A stretch of 64,000 nt of DNA from Aspidiotus rigidus. Lineage: Eukaryota; Arthropoda; Insecta; Hemiptera; Diaspididae. This document shows positions 30,862 through 41,421 of the stretch, piece after piece. A program made the translations under genes and the position numbers. How positions within the stretch are numbered: position 1 is the first letter of the stretch; each line of letters opens with the position of its first letter. Where the stretch lies: assembly GCA_035079385.1 (NCBI GenBank), contig JAVHKY010000052.1:8246001-8310000 (forward strand), in the 5' to 3' direction. The notes under the pieces were generated by a model. That model ran no database searches. It saw only the letters and a program-made list of their open reading frames with translations, and was not told where the DNA came from.

Positions 30862-31755
30862 GTGAGTAAAGATCTCCTGGAGGTCAGAATATAATATCGT
30901 AGTCATTCTTATTGTAATTTTTATTTATTTAGTTTGAAGTGGTATCGGTGACAGTTCTATGACCAGTTAGAGCCGGCACTACTCTACAATACAAAACAAA
31001 ATAAAATGTTAACTAGAAAATATTTATTAAGGAAAACAGAAATACCAAATAAATAATGGAACACACACATATACACACAAACCGATTTCCCACAGACACT
31101 GCGCCGAGGGAGACTAATGGACAAACACCACGCAATCAAGTCACAGGGTACAAAGATTATATAGAGACCAAAATATCATTTCAGCAGAACATCATGGCAT
31201 ACAAATCAAAAGTCCCTTCCAGGGGAGGAGAGGATATTCCAGAAATCATGTTACTACTCTTTTTCTAACTTGTTATAATTATAAAGAATACATGCAGGGG
31301 TAGATTTAAAAGATGGGGGGTGGGTCCCCTGAGTTTCTTCTCTCTTCCTGCGTAAGTACGCCATTGTTACATGCTTTCATTAGGAATGAGAGCTTAAGAG
31401 GTGTTTTATAATCACCTTTTATATGAAAAGTTTCTACGAGTGGTCTGGAACTTGCAGACCAATCTCCTGGAGCAAACAGGATTCTTTTAGCTCTGCGGCA
31501 CACCGTGTAGATAACAAAGTATTGCAAGTTTGCGTTGTATTCAATTTCATGTGGGTAGTACTGGAATATTTCTAAGTATGTAAATTTCAAGAACCGACGC
31601 ATTATGCCCTCTTAATATATCTGAGGAGTGCTCCAAATTCTATGTTTAATCGTTTGAATACCCTCACAGCCGTTCTCATTTCCGATTACGAAACCCAGTG
31701 TTTTTTTACTTTACTAATCAGTAGTTTGATGTGTGTGTCGAATTATATAATTGTG
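30862..31755. other. sdk intron DNA, nothing recognised
   Basis: No coding similarity or element termini recognised. Confidence 0.35.
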
Positions 31756-31997
31756 ATGCGGTGCGCAAAACCCTAGGATAAGTCGGAAATTTTTTTCCTC
31801 TAAATTCACCACCAAAAAACCCCCTAGATCCTCCCGAATCGCTTAAGACCAAAACCAGCCCAAACCGATAAGTTTTCACTGTTATCGGATCGGGCTGGTT
31901 TTGGTCCCAAACGATTCAGGAAGATCCAAGGAATTTTTTGGTAGTGAATTTAGAAAAAAAAAATTTCCGACTTACCCTAGGGTTTCGCGCACCGCAT
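31756..31997. mobile_element. hairpin MITE, 242 bp
   Basis: Near-perfect palindrome with about 115-bp arms: ATGCGGTGCGCAAAACCC... and its complement ending GCGCACCGCAT. No convincing target duplication and no coding. It may be a foldback element. Confidence 0.65.
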
Positions 31998-32131
31998 CCC
32001 ATATGTTTATCCGTTATGATACCTAGATCGCGTACACGATCAGGCAAAGTACAGTTGATTATTTTATATGAACAGTAAGTAAGTAGATGTGAGACGTTTT
32101 CAATATGTTTTCCTATTGTTATAATTTCCAG

Positions 32132-32258
32132 TACAAACTCAAATCATTCAACCTCCTGCCAACACTAGTGTATTGCTAGGACACAATGCAACGTTCAAAT
32201 GCAAAGTTTCCGGGGATCCGACCATACACTACCAGATGAATTGGTTTCATAATAATCG
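32132..32258 (+). CDS. sdk: sdk exon: Ig6, first half
   Basis: Reads QTQIIQPPANTSVLLG, ATFKCKVSGDP and MNWFHNNR; first Cys and Trp of Ig6, nearly word for word with fly sidekick. Acceptor ATTTCCAG, donor GTAAGT. Phase 1 in, phase 2 out. The partner exon is 28.2 kb away, and phase and sequence (NNR|PIASSS) agree with direct joining. Confidence 0.94.
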
Positions 32259-33749
32259 GTAAGTGAAAAAAAGCAGGAAGAAAAAACAAATCCTACTACA
32301 GCGAGTATGGCAGAAACTAACTCTTTGTTTCGCCAACTTACGCTGCAGAAATTGAAATTGATTAGTTAGGAAAGCCGGGCTACATGCTACTATCAGATTC
32401 CTCCTGAAACGTGCATACTTTTGCATGTGAATGATAAAGAAATCAAGAATCTTTCTTATCAATTGAGAATGAATAATAGTTTCTGAGATCTTGTGTCCAC
32501 AAAGTTTGTATATATATGTATATCCATATATTTGACATTAAATCAACAATTTCTTGGGAACGGCTCGACCAATTTTTCAGAAATTGGAAAATTATCAAGT
32601 TCAGATATCTTTGAGATGCCAAAATATGGTAGAAAATCTTTTATAGTTTCTGAGACGTCGCGTCGTATCCACAAATTTTGTACCAGATCGGTAGAATATA
32701 CGTTGTTGAAATCCTCATACCTTAAAATGTTGAAAAAATTCAAAACAACCCTCCTCCAACAAGTGCCACCGTGCACCGGGAGCAATCAGTAAAACGTAGG
32801 AAAGTGTCACAATTGACCTCCTTTGGACAGGTTTCGACGAGGGTGGGAGTGCTGGGTTTTTACCGCATGGTAGGAAGGATATCAAGGCGAAAATCTTTCA
32901 GCAAAGAAAACCTTTCATGGACATTTTATCTGTCAACCCACTTTTTTACCATAATTCTACTTGGTCTGATTGTATTTCCACGTCGCAGACGCGATACTTC
33001 GAGCAACTCAGACTGTATACATGTATACATTGTATAAGATAATACAAACCGCTGAACAGGGATGCAGAAAGTTCGAGTTAACTCGTTCCTCAATTTTATG
33101 GTTGAACATATTATTAAAAAGGGTTGTACTCAAGAGGGTAGCGTTTTACAAAAGATACCACACAAAAAAAGAACCGATAAAAAAACGTACAAACCAAAAT
33201 AGTAGAAATTAAAATAAAAGTGATGAAGTAATAATGAAAGAAAAACAAAAGACGTGGGAAAAATGAATCAAAATAATAATAGTACTGAAGATTTTTCCGT
33301 GCAGAGAACAACAGTAGTAAATTAAAAAACGGCTTTGCTCGCACTATTTTTTTATTATAATTATAACAATAATAATCATTATTTTCAAGCAGGAAATGAT
33401 AAAATCAAAGTAATAGGATAAGATGAAATAAAATGAAATGAAATATAACTAAAAACAGCAAAAAGAAAATAAAATATAAATGAATGAGAGAAACAAACAG
33501 AAGGAAATGAAAACTTGAATGGAATGGAACAAGATAAGTGTAAAAGGAGGAGGCTTAATTCTGCCACTCGTGTGTTGAAAAGCTACCCAGCAAGTCATCA
33601 GTCAATTTTATGTCTCATAAGTTCATTTAAGAAACTGAGGTTTTCATGATGAAAGTGAAATTGGAGGTTGTTGAGATCAAGTTTTTATGTTTTGCATGAA
33701 AGTAAAGAGTGTAAAGAAGAACCGTCCTCCTCCTTACAATTTGAGGTAT
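32259..33749. other. start of the 28-kb sdk intron, nothing recognised
   Basis: AT-rich. A-rich stretches at 33,170-33,560 could be the 3' UTR of the minus-strand LINE that follows, but no tail is defined. Confidence 0.35.
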
Positions 33750-34440
33750 TTATCTTCTTGTATTTACAGTATGCAGGTAAGTTGCGAAGAAGCCGTGACC
33801 CGTCAAAGCTCGTGTGATGTAATAGTTGACGTACCAATCTCTGTTTATGTAGGTGAGTTTCAGATCTGGTATGAGTGTGTGAGTTAGCCTTACAACTTTG
33901 CTGTCATTGTATTCATCTTGCCATTTTATCAGTGCTTTAAGAGGAAGAATCAACTCTTGTTCTTTTTTTGGTTTTATATTTAAGAGCCGTACCTTCAAAT
34001 GTCCTATTTCTTTTTTCTTTTTTTTTTTTTTTTCATTAAGAAGCTCTAATTTGATTTCTATTGGCAACTCCCCTGCAATGGCATGGATTGAAGGATAGCT
34101 GATAGTTCTGTAGACAGACGCTATACTTAATAGGATTTTGCGCTGAATGGTTTTAAGTCTGCCAACTTGAGTTTGGTTCAAGTTTGGAAAGAACACTGTA
34201 GAGCAATATAAAGTTGGGGATATATAAATAGGGTGATAAAGAATTTTACGATTTTTAAAAGAGAAGCCGTATTTGTTTCCATGAAGGGCTCCGAAAATGT
34301 TATTGTACTTCAAGATTTTATTATTTATATATTCCACATGTTCGTTGAAGGTCAAGCGCTCTTCTAGAATTACCCCAATATATTTCATGAAGGGCATTGT
34401 TTTGACACCCATTTATCGGTCCGAGAAAAATAGTAGGAAG
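33750..34440 (-). pseudogene. LINE reverse transcriptase C-terminal region
   Basis: A 220-codon open stretch: MKYIGVILEERLTFNEHV, the thumb region KTIQRKILLSIASVYRT, then AGELPIEIKLEL and ALTGHGFFATYL near the C-terminal finger. A run of Lys codons corresponds to a poly-T tract at 34,010-34,035. Confidence 0.75.
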
Positions 34441-35640
34441 CACAAGATAAAGAAAGGGACTTAGCAGCATTTCAAAATGATGAACAAGAAAATAAATGTT
34501 TCACAAGAAGAAATTATTAATGACGAGAAAAAAATTTTTAGGATTACAAATTATTATAATGTACAAGAAATCAAGTGTCTCACTTCATATGTAAGCCCAG
34601 GAACATTTTCGCAACATACACGAGGAAAAAAAAAATTATTTTAGTTCCCATTTTTAAAACAAACACACAATTAATTATTGTACAATGAGGGCCTTCGCGG
34701 GACGACCTCTTCTTCTTTTCTGTCCCAGAGGGATTGTCTTAGCTTCTGCCGGCACACTAACCTCTTGCCGTCGGATTTGGATGCCTAGCGCATGTTTACA
34801 TTGTCGTTTTTTAAGTATGCAGGGCATGTACATTTAACTCCAGAGGTTGATACGGTAAGACTCCAGAGCTCCGTCCGCCACGATTTGAACCCGTCGCAGT
34901 CCGCTCATTTGCCGTCACGTTTCTGATGCTTCTGTAGCATTCTTGGTGTACTTAATCGCTGTATTCATCCTAGATGATGCGGTGAAATAATGCGTACAAC
35001 TTTCTCCATCATGTTGTAAAATCGCGGAATTCGATTGTGCCCAATTGTAGGCGTCTTTCCAAAGTTTCAGCGGGAAGGTTGACGTTTCAGCAAACTCACG
35101 ATGCTGGATCCCGCCGTCACGACCACTTCTCCATCATCTCCCACATGTTGTTCATTTAAATCACACTTGTATGAGTACACTTATCAATTGCGTCACAAGT
35201 CCTTCACTACACCAACTGCCAGGAAAAATATTAACAGATCAACTATAATTGCTTCAACAATGGTCTGGCAGAAACCGGCCCCTTCTTCTGTTGAAAGTAC
35301 TACATTGAACATACAATGCAACAAAATGCGTGAGAATTACGTTTATAGTGCATTTCTTCGTGCTCTTATCATATACATGCTCGCACATCACTACGGATAT
35401 TAACTTAGATATCGCAATTCATTTATCTACTCCAGTTACAATATACACTTTTCTTGGGGGATTCTGTTAATATCTCGTGTATTTCTGTTAATATCTTGTG
35501 TATGAGCCTTCCTTGGCAATCCCTTTCAAAACTAGGTATTTTACTTTTTTTTCTTGTGCTCTTTTTCTTGTGTTCTTTTTCTTGTGAAATCTTCTTTTTT
35601 TTCCTTGTGCAGTTTAATATTCCCCATTGTTTTTGCTTTT
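34440..35640 (-). mobile_element. MULE-F relic inserted in the LINE
   Basis: It interrupts the LINE between two RT pieces. Left subterminal sequence has CACAAGAAGAAAT words (34,442-34,520); right has repeated TTTTTCTTGTG (35,545-35,625), their inverse. The interior encodes a MULE C-terminal relic. Ends and target duplication could not be fixed. Confidence 0.5.
34690..34900 (-). pseudogene. MULE-F transposase C-terminus, SWIM finger and AT-hook
   Basis: The minus strand reads GVKCTCPAYLK, QCKHALGIQIRR (frameshifted) and LGQKRRRGRPAKALIV. The same arrangement of SWIM finger and GRP hook occurs in MULE-A, so both belong to related families. Upstream minus-strand sequence to about 35,100 (LPAETLERRL) is further decayed. 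Confidence 0.65.
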
Positions 35641-35689
35641 ACAACATTATTGTTGATTATGATGTTCGATTACAAAAATTTTTTGACTA

Positions 35690-36126
35690 GCTCTCTGTCA
35701 TGTTTCCTAGATATCAGTAGCGTTTGAGCTTTGTCATTGTTAAAGGTAAGTCTAGCTGAGTTGAGTGAAGTAGTAACTTCGGAAATGGTTATGTATTTAC
35801 ATTGAGTAAAATGGTCATTGTCAAGTCCAGCGACCATCAGAACGTGTCAGCATAGCTTACACTGTTAATATCTCTGTTATTGGATATTTAATGGCAATAC
35901 GCCATGACTATACTGAAAAGAGAAGGACCCAAAACGGATCCCTGAGGAACACCACAAAAGATTTCTCTGGATGTGATGCAGTTTCCTAGTTCGTCATAGG
36001 CTCTATGAGGGTGTTGGGAATAATTACAAGTCAGATGTTTTAAAATAGATGACCAGAGAACTTTATCAAAAGCACCGGAGATGTCGAAGCTTAGAAGAAG
36101 AGCATGTCTATTTCTTTTTTTTATTA
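35690..36126 (-). pseudogene. LINE reverse transcriptase, central palm region
   Basis: Reads ALLLSFDISGAFDKVLW (first catalytic Asp), then GVPQGSVLGPSLFSIV and degenerate SYADTF where the YADD box is expected. Stops are present. The Helitron lies immediately upstream. Confidence 0.75.
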
Positions 36127-38802
36127 TCCTATATAATAAAGCGCGGTTTGTTTACAAACCGTCGAACGTGGTGTCTGTCGATCAGTGGCCACCGGGGTGC
36201 GCTCACTCGGTCCTGCGTGTCGACAGCAAGGGTGCTATCGGCTATCATTCAGCACAACATCGATACGTTGAATATTATTTTCAGAAAATTTTCATCATTA
36301 TTAAAATTTGACTGTCATTATTATCATTCTGCTATTTTGTGTTCGAAACTTTGAAATTGAAAGAGGACTGAACTGAACAACTGAGAAACAATTGATATTC
36401 ATTTTTCAGCCAGAATAACGAAACAAAATTAAAAATTGTTCGATAGGATAGTGTTGGAAGACATAAATGGGTATCATTGATTTGTGATCGCATCTAGCTT
36501 CGGTTTTTCGTATACTGGTATTATATGAAATTTGGAACGAAGTAGGATCAGCGAGAAGTTGAAATTCTAATTTCCTAAGAAAACCAATACGAAATGAACG
36601 GCCAGGTTTTGTGTTTTCTGTTGTGGATGAAGTCTAGGTATCGGATGAGAAGATCAATAAGCGCAAGTGAACTAGGTATTACTCATTAACAGGAGAAAGA
36701 GGTTGAAAATAGTAAGTACGGTAGGTTGATGTGTTCTTGATCGATTGTAGAAATAGAATCGTGATTCGAATTATGAATACAGAACGTGATTCTCGATCGC
36801 ATGAAGTGATACTGATACTGCTCTTACTTATTTATCAATCCAAGTATCCGATACTGGTAGATGAATTTTCCTTATCGTTAGACTATTTTGTAGGTCCTAT
36901 GTTTTAGTCCGCAAGTACTTGAATTCTCGAAATCGAAGGAAAAACTAGCCTGTGAGATTTATTTCACAAATCGCGGAACAACATTAGAAAATGTTTGATA
37001 ATGTCGTGAGAGGTAGATATTTTAATTGACAGTACTGATGATACTTGATCGCATATAGCTTCTGCTTTTTGTGAATTATGAAATTTCAAGTTATTTCATA
37101 GGTTCTTACGTTTTGGTTCTCAGGAACTCGAATGCTCTAAATCAAAAGAGAAGCGCAATGAGATTTAATCTACAAATCCCGAAAGTAAATAGAAAAATAT
37201 CATCTGAATAGTAGGAGTAGTTTGATGTGTTTTTGGTCAATTGCGATGAGTTTTTGATCAATTGCGTAAATACAATATGTAGAATCGTGATTCGAATTAT
37301 GAATACAGAACGCGATCTTTGATTGTTTGAAATGATATCTACGCTTAATTAATTTACTTATCAATATCAATCGAAGTATCCAGTTCCAGTAGGATTTTAT
37401 TATCAGAGAAAGTGGTTAGATGTGGCTGTTGTGATATTTAGTGATGTTTTAACAGGCAACCTGTTCTATAGGGGCCTTTTTGAGAATCTTGCCGTCCGCT
37501 GTCCAACAAAAAACTTGGAAAAATTTGGACTATCGAGCCATATATGATATGAGAGGGACTTAGAAAACTTTTGACTCTCGAGCCATATATGATAGGAATT
37601 TGTTCAAGTCCCCCTTCTATCATATATAACTCAAGAGTCAAAATTTTATCAGTGATCCTGTTCTATGAGTGGCTTTTTGAAAAATTTGCCTTCCGCCGTC
37701 CAACAAAAAACTTGGAAAAGTTTTGACTATCGAGCTAAATATGATACGAGAGGGACTTGGAAAAATTTCAACTCTCGAGCTATATATGATAGGAGGGAGA
37801 CTTTGAAAAAATTTCGACTATCGAGTCATATATGATAGGAAGGGGATTTGAAAAAATTTCGACTATTGAGCCATATATGATAGGAATTTGTTCAAGTCCC
37901 CCTTCTATCATATATAACTCAAGAGTCAAAATTTTAACAGTGATCCTGTTCTATTAGTGGCTTTTTGAGAAATTTGCCTTCCGCCGTCCAACAAAAAACT
38001 TGGAAAAGTTTTGACTATCGAGCTATATATGATACGAGAGGGACTTGGAAAAATTTCAACTCTCGAGCTATATATGATAGGAGGGAGACTTTGAAAAAAT
38101 TTCGACTATTGAGCCATATATGATAGGAGAGGGACTTGGAAAAATTTCGAATCTCGAGCTGTATGTGATAGGAATTTTTTCAAGTCCCACACCTATCATA
38201 CATAGTTTGAAATTCGAGAAAAATGTTGACTCTCAAACTATATTATACTAGGCTTATAATAGGTCTAGGCCATCTTTATACTATTTTATCTAGGTCTAGG
38301 CTCCCTTGAATTCTCAATACCAAATCCCATATGACTCATATTGAAGAAATTCTGAAAAATATAAGACTATGATGGTCAGAAACCCACACCTTGGTCTTGA
38401 CAGAGCTAGGACAAAATTAGCCTTTACCCATACCAGCGGGCTGTTTGTTGGTTGAGTTTGGAATTGCGTATGTGTGTGTGTGTGTGTGTGTGTGTACTGG
38501 TGGGAACAGTGAACTAGATGGCAAGTGGGAATACATATTTGACTATTGAAAGTTCAAACGTTATGAGCTCTCATGAAATATAAAAATCTGCTCTGTCGCG
38601 TAGGTAGTAGGTATCTTTCAGCAAGTGATAGTCCGTTGGCGGCGTGCTCTTTGCGAGCGCGAAGCGCGAGCTCGTTACGCCTAACCAGCGAGCGCTAAGC
38701 GCGAGTCTGTCATGACAAAACTAATAAACAAACCAGCGAGCGCGAAGCGCGAGCCTGTCTGGGGCCGCAGGCCTAGCCGCCAGGCGCGCTGTAAGCGGCT
38801 AG
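36127..38802. mobile_element. non-autonomous Helitron
   Basis: Starts TCCTATATAATAAAGCG after an A and ends in a hairpin (CTAGCCGC...GCGGCTAG) with terminal CTAG before a T, the A|TC...CTAG|T arrangement of Helitrons without target duplication. It sits between two LINE pieces whose coding is contiguous without it, which confirms both ends. The 3' part has three copies of GCGAGCGC.AAGCGCGAG and a (GT)n at 38,470-38,496. No Rep/helicase coding. The interior holds the repeat array at 37.45-38.34 kb. Confidence 0.85.
37449..38340. repeat. tandem/segmental repeat array inside the Helitron
   Basis: Begins AACAGGCAACCTGTT, the terminus of the element at 9,336. A 288-bp unit repeats (TGTTCAAGTCCCCC at 37,601 and 37,889), itself made of about 46-bp units with TCGAGC.ATATATGATA and GGGACTTGGAAAAATTT. 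Confidence 0.8.
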
Positions 38803-39095
38803 TCACTTATATATTTCATGACCTTGCAGACTGCATGTTCCGTGCCTTTCCTGTAGGCAAACTGATCATCATTTAACGTATAGGTCTTGTCAAGCATTTT
38901 TTCAAGATGAAATTTGATAATTTTTTCCATTACTTTTCCCAGGATGGGTAGGAGAGTAATGGGTCTAAAAGATTTTGCATTTACCGGTTTTTTTCCAGGT
39001 TTATTTATGACTTTCAGTTTGCCTATTTTCCAGGAAGTAGGGAAGTGAGTAAGTTCAAGGCATTTTGTAGAAATTATATGAAGTTTTTGTTATTG
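38803..39095 (-). pseudogene. LINE reverse transcriptase, fingers region
   Basis: Reads THFPTSWKIGKLKVINKPGK, SFRPITLLPILGKVMEKII and LNDDQFAYRKGTEHAVCKV, the first RT motifs of R1/Jockey-type elements, then KYIS at the Helitron junction. Confidence 0.78.
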
Positions 39096-40045
39096 TTAAG
39101 CATTGGAGGAATTCCTCATGTTTCATGATCTTCTTGTAATGAATCCATGCAATGTTAAGACTTTTCATGATCACAATGGATCAAGAGTCACCGACCTCAT
39201 ACTTGTACAACAAACATTTAGCAATACAATTAACAAATTTCGAATCAATGAACCTACTTCAAGTAATCATTCTCAAGTTAGCCTTTGACATTTGTTTTCA
39301 TGATGATAACCTTTTAAACAAACAAGAAACCTATTACTGGCTCAACGAAACCAAATTTAAACCTTTACAGTTGCAAAATGAGAATATAATACAAGGCATT
39401 GTGGAAGATATTCAAAATTGTGGGACTACAATCAAACTAGATGGAAAAATAAGAATTTTCAATAATTTCTTGACTGAACTAGCTGATACTAGCAGAGAGG
39501 AGATTAAAGTACATCATACGACTGGTGGAACAAACAATTAGAACTTTTTAAAAACTGCATCAAACTATTAAAGAAGAAAACAAGAAATTACACTAGGAAT
39601 GTTTGACGTGCTTCCACCCCTCGAAATATTTCCAAATATCAAGCCCGACTTCTCACCTACAGCCTTATTCTAAAAATCCTCAGTAAAGAATATAAAAAGC
39701 TTATACATGAGTGCAAATCTCGAGCAAGAAGAAAATTGGCTTCAAACTCCTGTGTATGAGAACTCCCTATAAAATTCTCATGAACAGATATCAAAAACTT
39801 GAAATGCCGGCTTTTGTCGTCAATGATAATTACATAATTACTGAAAAAGATAAATACAACTACCTGATTAATGAATTTTCTCCTATTATTGGTGACCAAT
39901 TACCAAATCTTGACAACGACGAGAACCTCAAATTGGACAAAACAGTATTAGATGATATAATAAGAAATTTGAAAAGTAAAAAAGCAAATGGTTCTGATAG
40001 GATATTGAATAGGACGATAAAAATTACTCACAACAATGTTAAATT
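39096..40045 (+). pseudogene. LINE endonuclease end and RT start, inverted segment
   Basis: The plus strand reads GSRVTDLILV and SSNHSQVSL (end of the APE-type endonuclease), later RTPYKILMNRYQ and NLKSKKANGSDRILNRTIKI, which immediately precedes the RT fingers. The last codons, HNNVKL at about 40,045, fit directly onto the first RT codons of the minus-strand piece with the expected spacing. Confidence 0.72.
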
Positions 40046-40456
40046 AGTGAGCTGAATTGGAGGTACCTATTATACTGGTGAGTAGTTCTCTGCAATTTTA
40101 GGTGGATAAGTCTCAATGCAAATTTTTTATCAACATTATTGGTTTTACATTGTACAATATGCCTATCCCAGTGATCTGATGTGTAACTTGTCGACTTTGG
40201 AAAGACACTTACCAACGTTACATGACATATTATATCACCTGTAATTATGCTGTCAACCAAACCAATAACTCCTTTTTCTGCAAAAAGTCAATAAGAGTAA
40301 GGTATAATAATCCAATTTTATTCCTGTAACAATGAGAAAAGGTACTTACAAACCCCACACAAGACTGTAAGTAGATTTACACTACGCATAATATAAAGAG
40401 AGCAGTAAATCTGAAGAGTAATTGAAACATTTTATTGTCAGTAAGCTATGTGAGCG
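40046..40456. other. intron DNA, nothing recognised
   Basis: No coding or repeat recognised. Confidence 0.35.
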
Positions 40457-40642
40457 ATTACTTGATCCCTGAACGATTTGGCGCGAAAATACGTTGCTAG
40501 GCAACGCGTGTCAAGTGTTTGCAAAATGAGCAAATTTTTTCAAATTTAAGTGGCCATTTGATCAAATACGCACTTTTTGCAAACACTTGACGCGCGTTGC
40601 CTAGCAACGCGTTTTTGCCGAATTATTCAAGGATCAAGTAAT
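40457..40642. mobile_element. hairpin MITE, 186 bp
   Basis: Palindrome: ATTACTTGATCC...TTGCTAGGCAACGCG and complement, arms about 75 bp. No clear duplication of the target. Non-coding. Confidence 0.6.
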
Positions 40643-40792
40643 TGCGCGCACACTAGATGTCAAATGTTATCTATATGATGCATGTGCTTCTACCTTGGGA
40701 ATACACTGTGGTTTTTGGGTTGTCATTGGGGCATTCATGGTGACTATGTTAGTAGCATAATTTTATGAGACACTGTTCTGAAGGTATAATAC

Positions 40793-41218
40793 TGTGACGT
40801 TCTACCAGTCACGAAATATCTCTTGACGCCAATAATAAAGAACAATAACGAAAACCGAGCTTTATTACTGGTACCGCAAGTATAACACTTCTAAACACCG
40901 TTAAACTGTAACACAATCGCGTTAAAGAACGAGAACACGTTAACTATCGCTTTCAAGATTACAACTGAATCCCTTTATCGGGTTGCTGCCGGCTATTTAT
41001 AGTCTCACCCTTATTTCCGGAATTCTCGAGATTTCTTCTAGAACGGCAAACAGGTTATGCAAGGATCCTTACAATCAATCGAGCACGTTCTAGGTTGTTC
41101 AAGCGTATTCGGCGAAGTAGTTAAGCGATGAGTACGCTTCCTTGCGGTGTCTGCTATTATTAAAAGTTTAGCGGCGTGTGCAAGCTTGGTGCTTGCGCCT
41201 TCATAGCAGAACGCCACA
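40793..41218 (-). repeat. Gypsy 3' LTR (left on the map)
   Basis: 426 bp, on the minus strand TGTGGCGTTC to ACGTCACA. Contains TATTTATAG at about 40,995. Target ATAC at 40,789-40,792. Confidence 0.92.
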
Positions 41219-41233
41219 CTTTCCCCTCCTCAG
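41219..41233 (-). other. Gypsy polypurine tract
   Basis: The minus strand reads GAGGAGGGGAAAG directly before the 3' LTR, the expected plus-strand primer. Confidence 0.75.
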
Positions 41234-41421
41234 TTTTGAACGTCCCGTTCAAACGCCGGACTCCATACAGCTAGTCTATTCCGGTGGACCACTTTGAACC
41301 TTCTGTCCTGTTGGATGCGATAGATGACATCGTTGATTCTCTTCACGACTGTCCAAGGTCCTTCCCAATTGCACTGTAATTTTGGGTTCTTCCCTTTCTT
41401 TCTCTGGAGTTGTAGAACCAC
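41230..41421 (-). pseudogene. Gypsy integrase C-terminus (GPY/F module), frameshifted
   Basis: 63 codons: WEGPWTVVKRINDVIYRIQQ and KVVHRNRLAVW. It continues the integrase of the larger ORF after a single-base shift near 41,395 and reaches to within about 10 bp of the polypurine tract. Confidence 0.8.

Larger units (their letters stand above)
33750..40045 (-). mobile_element. R1/Jockey-type LINE with inverted 5' segment and two insertions
   Basis: Three minus-strand reverse transcriptase pieces lie in correct order from right to left (38,803-39,095; 35,690-36,126; 33,750-34,440), split by a Helitron and a MULE. To their right, 39,096-40,045 encodes the preceding part of the same protein on the plus strand. 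An inverted 5' part next to a 3' part in normal orientation is the signature of twin priming. The interrupted frames carry several stops. Confidence 0.7.

Noticed and set aside
33771..33777. Possible micro-exon TATGCAG between AG and GTAAGT
   Set aside because: The Ig6 exons at 32,258 and 60,500 already join in phase with the expected protein; seven added bases would break the frame.
36049..36354. Open frames at the Helitron left end
   Set aside because: They straddle the LINE-Helitron junction and have no domain.
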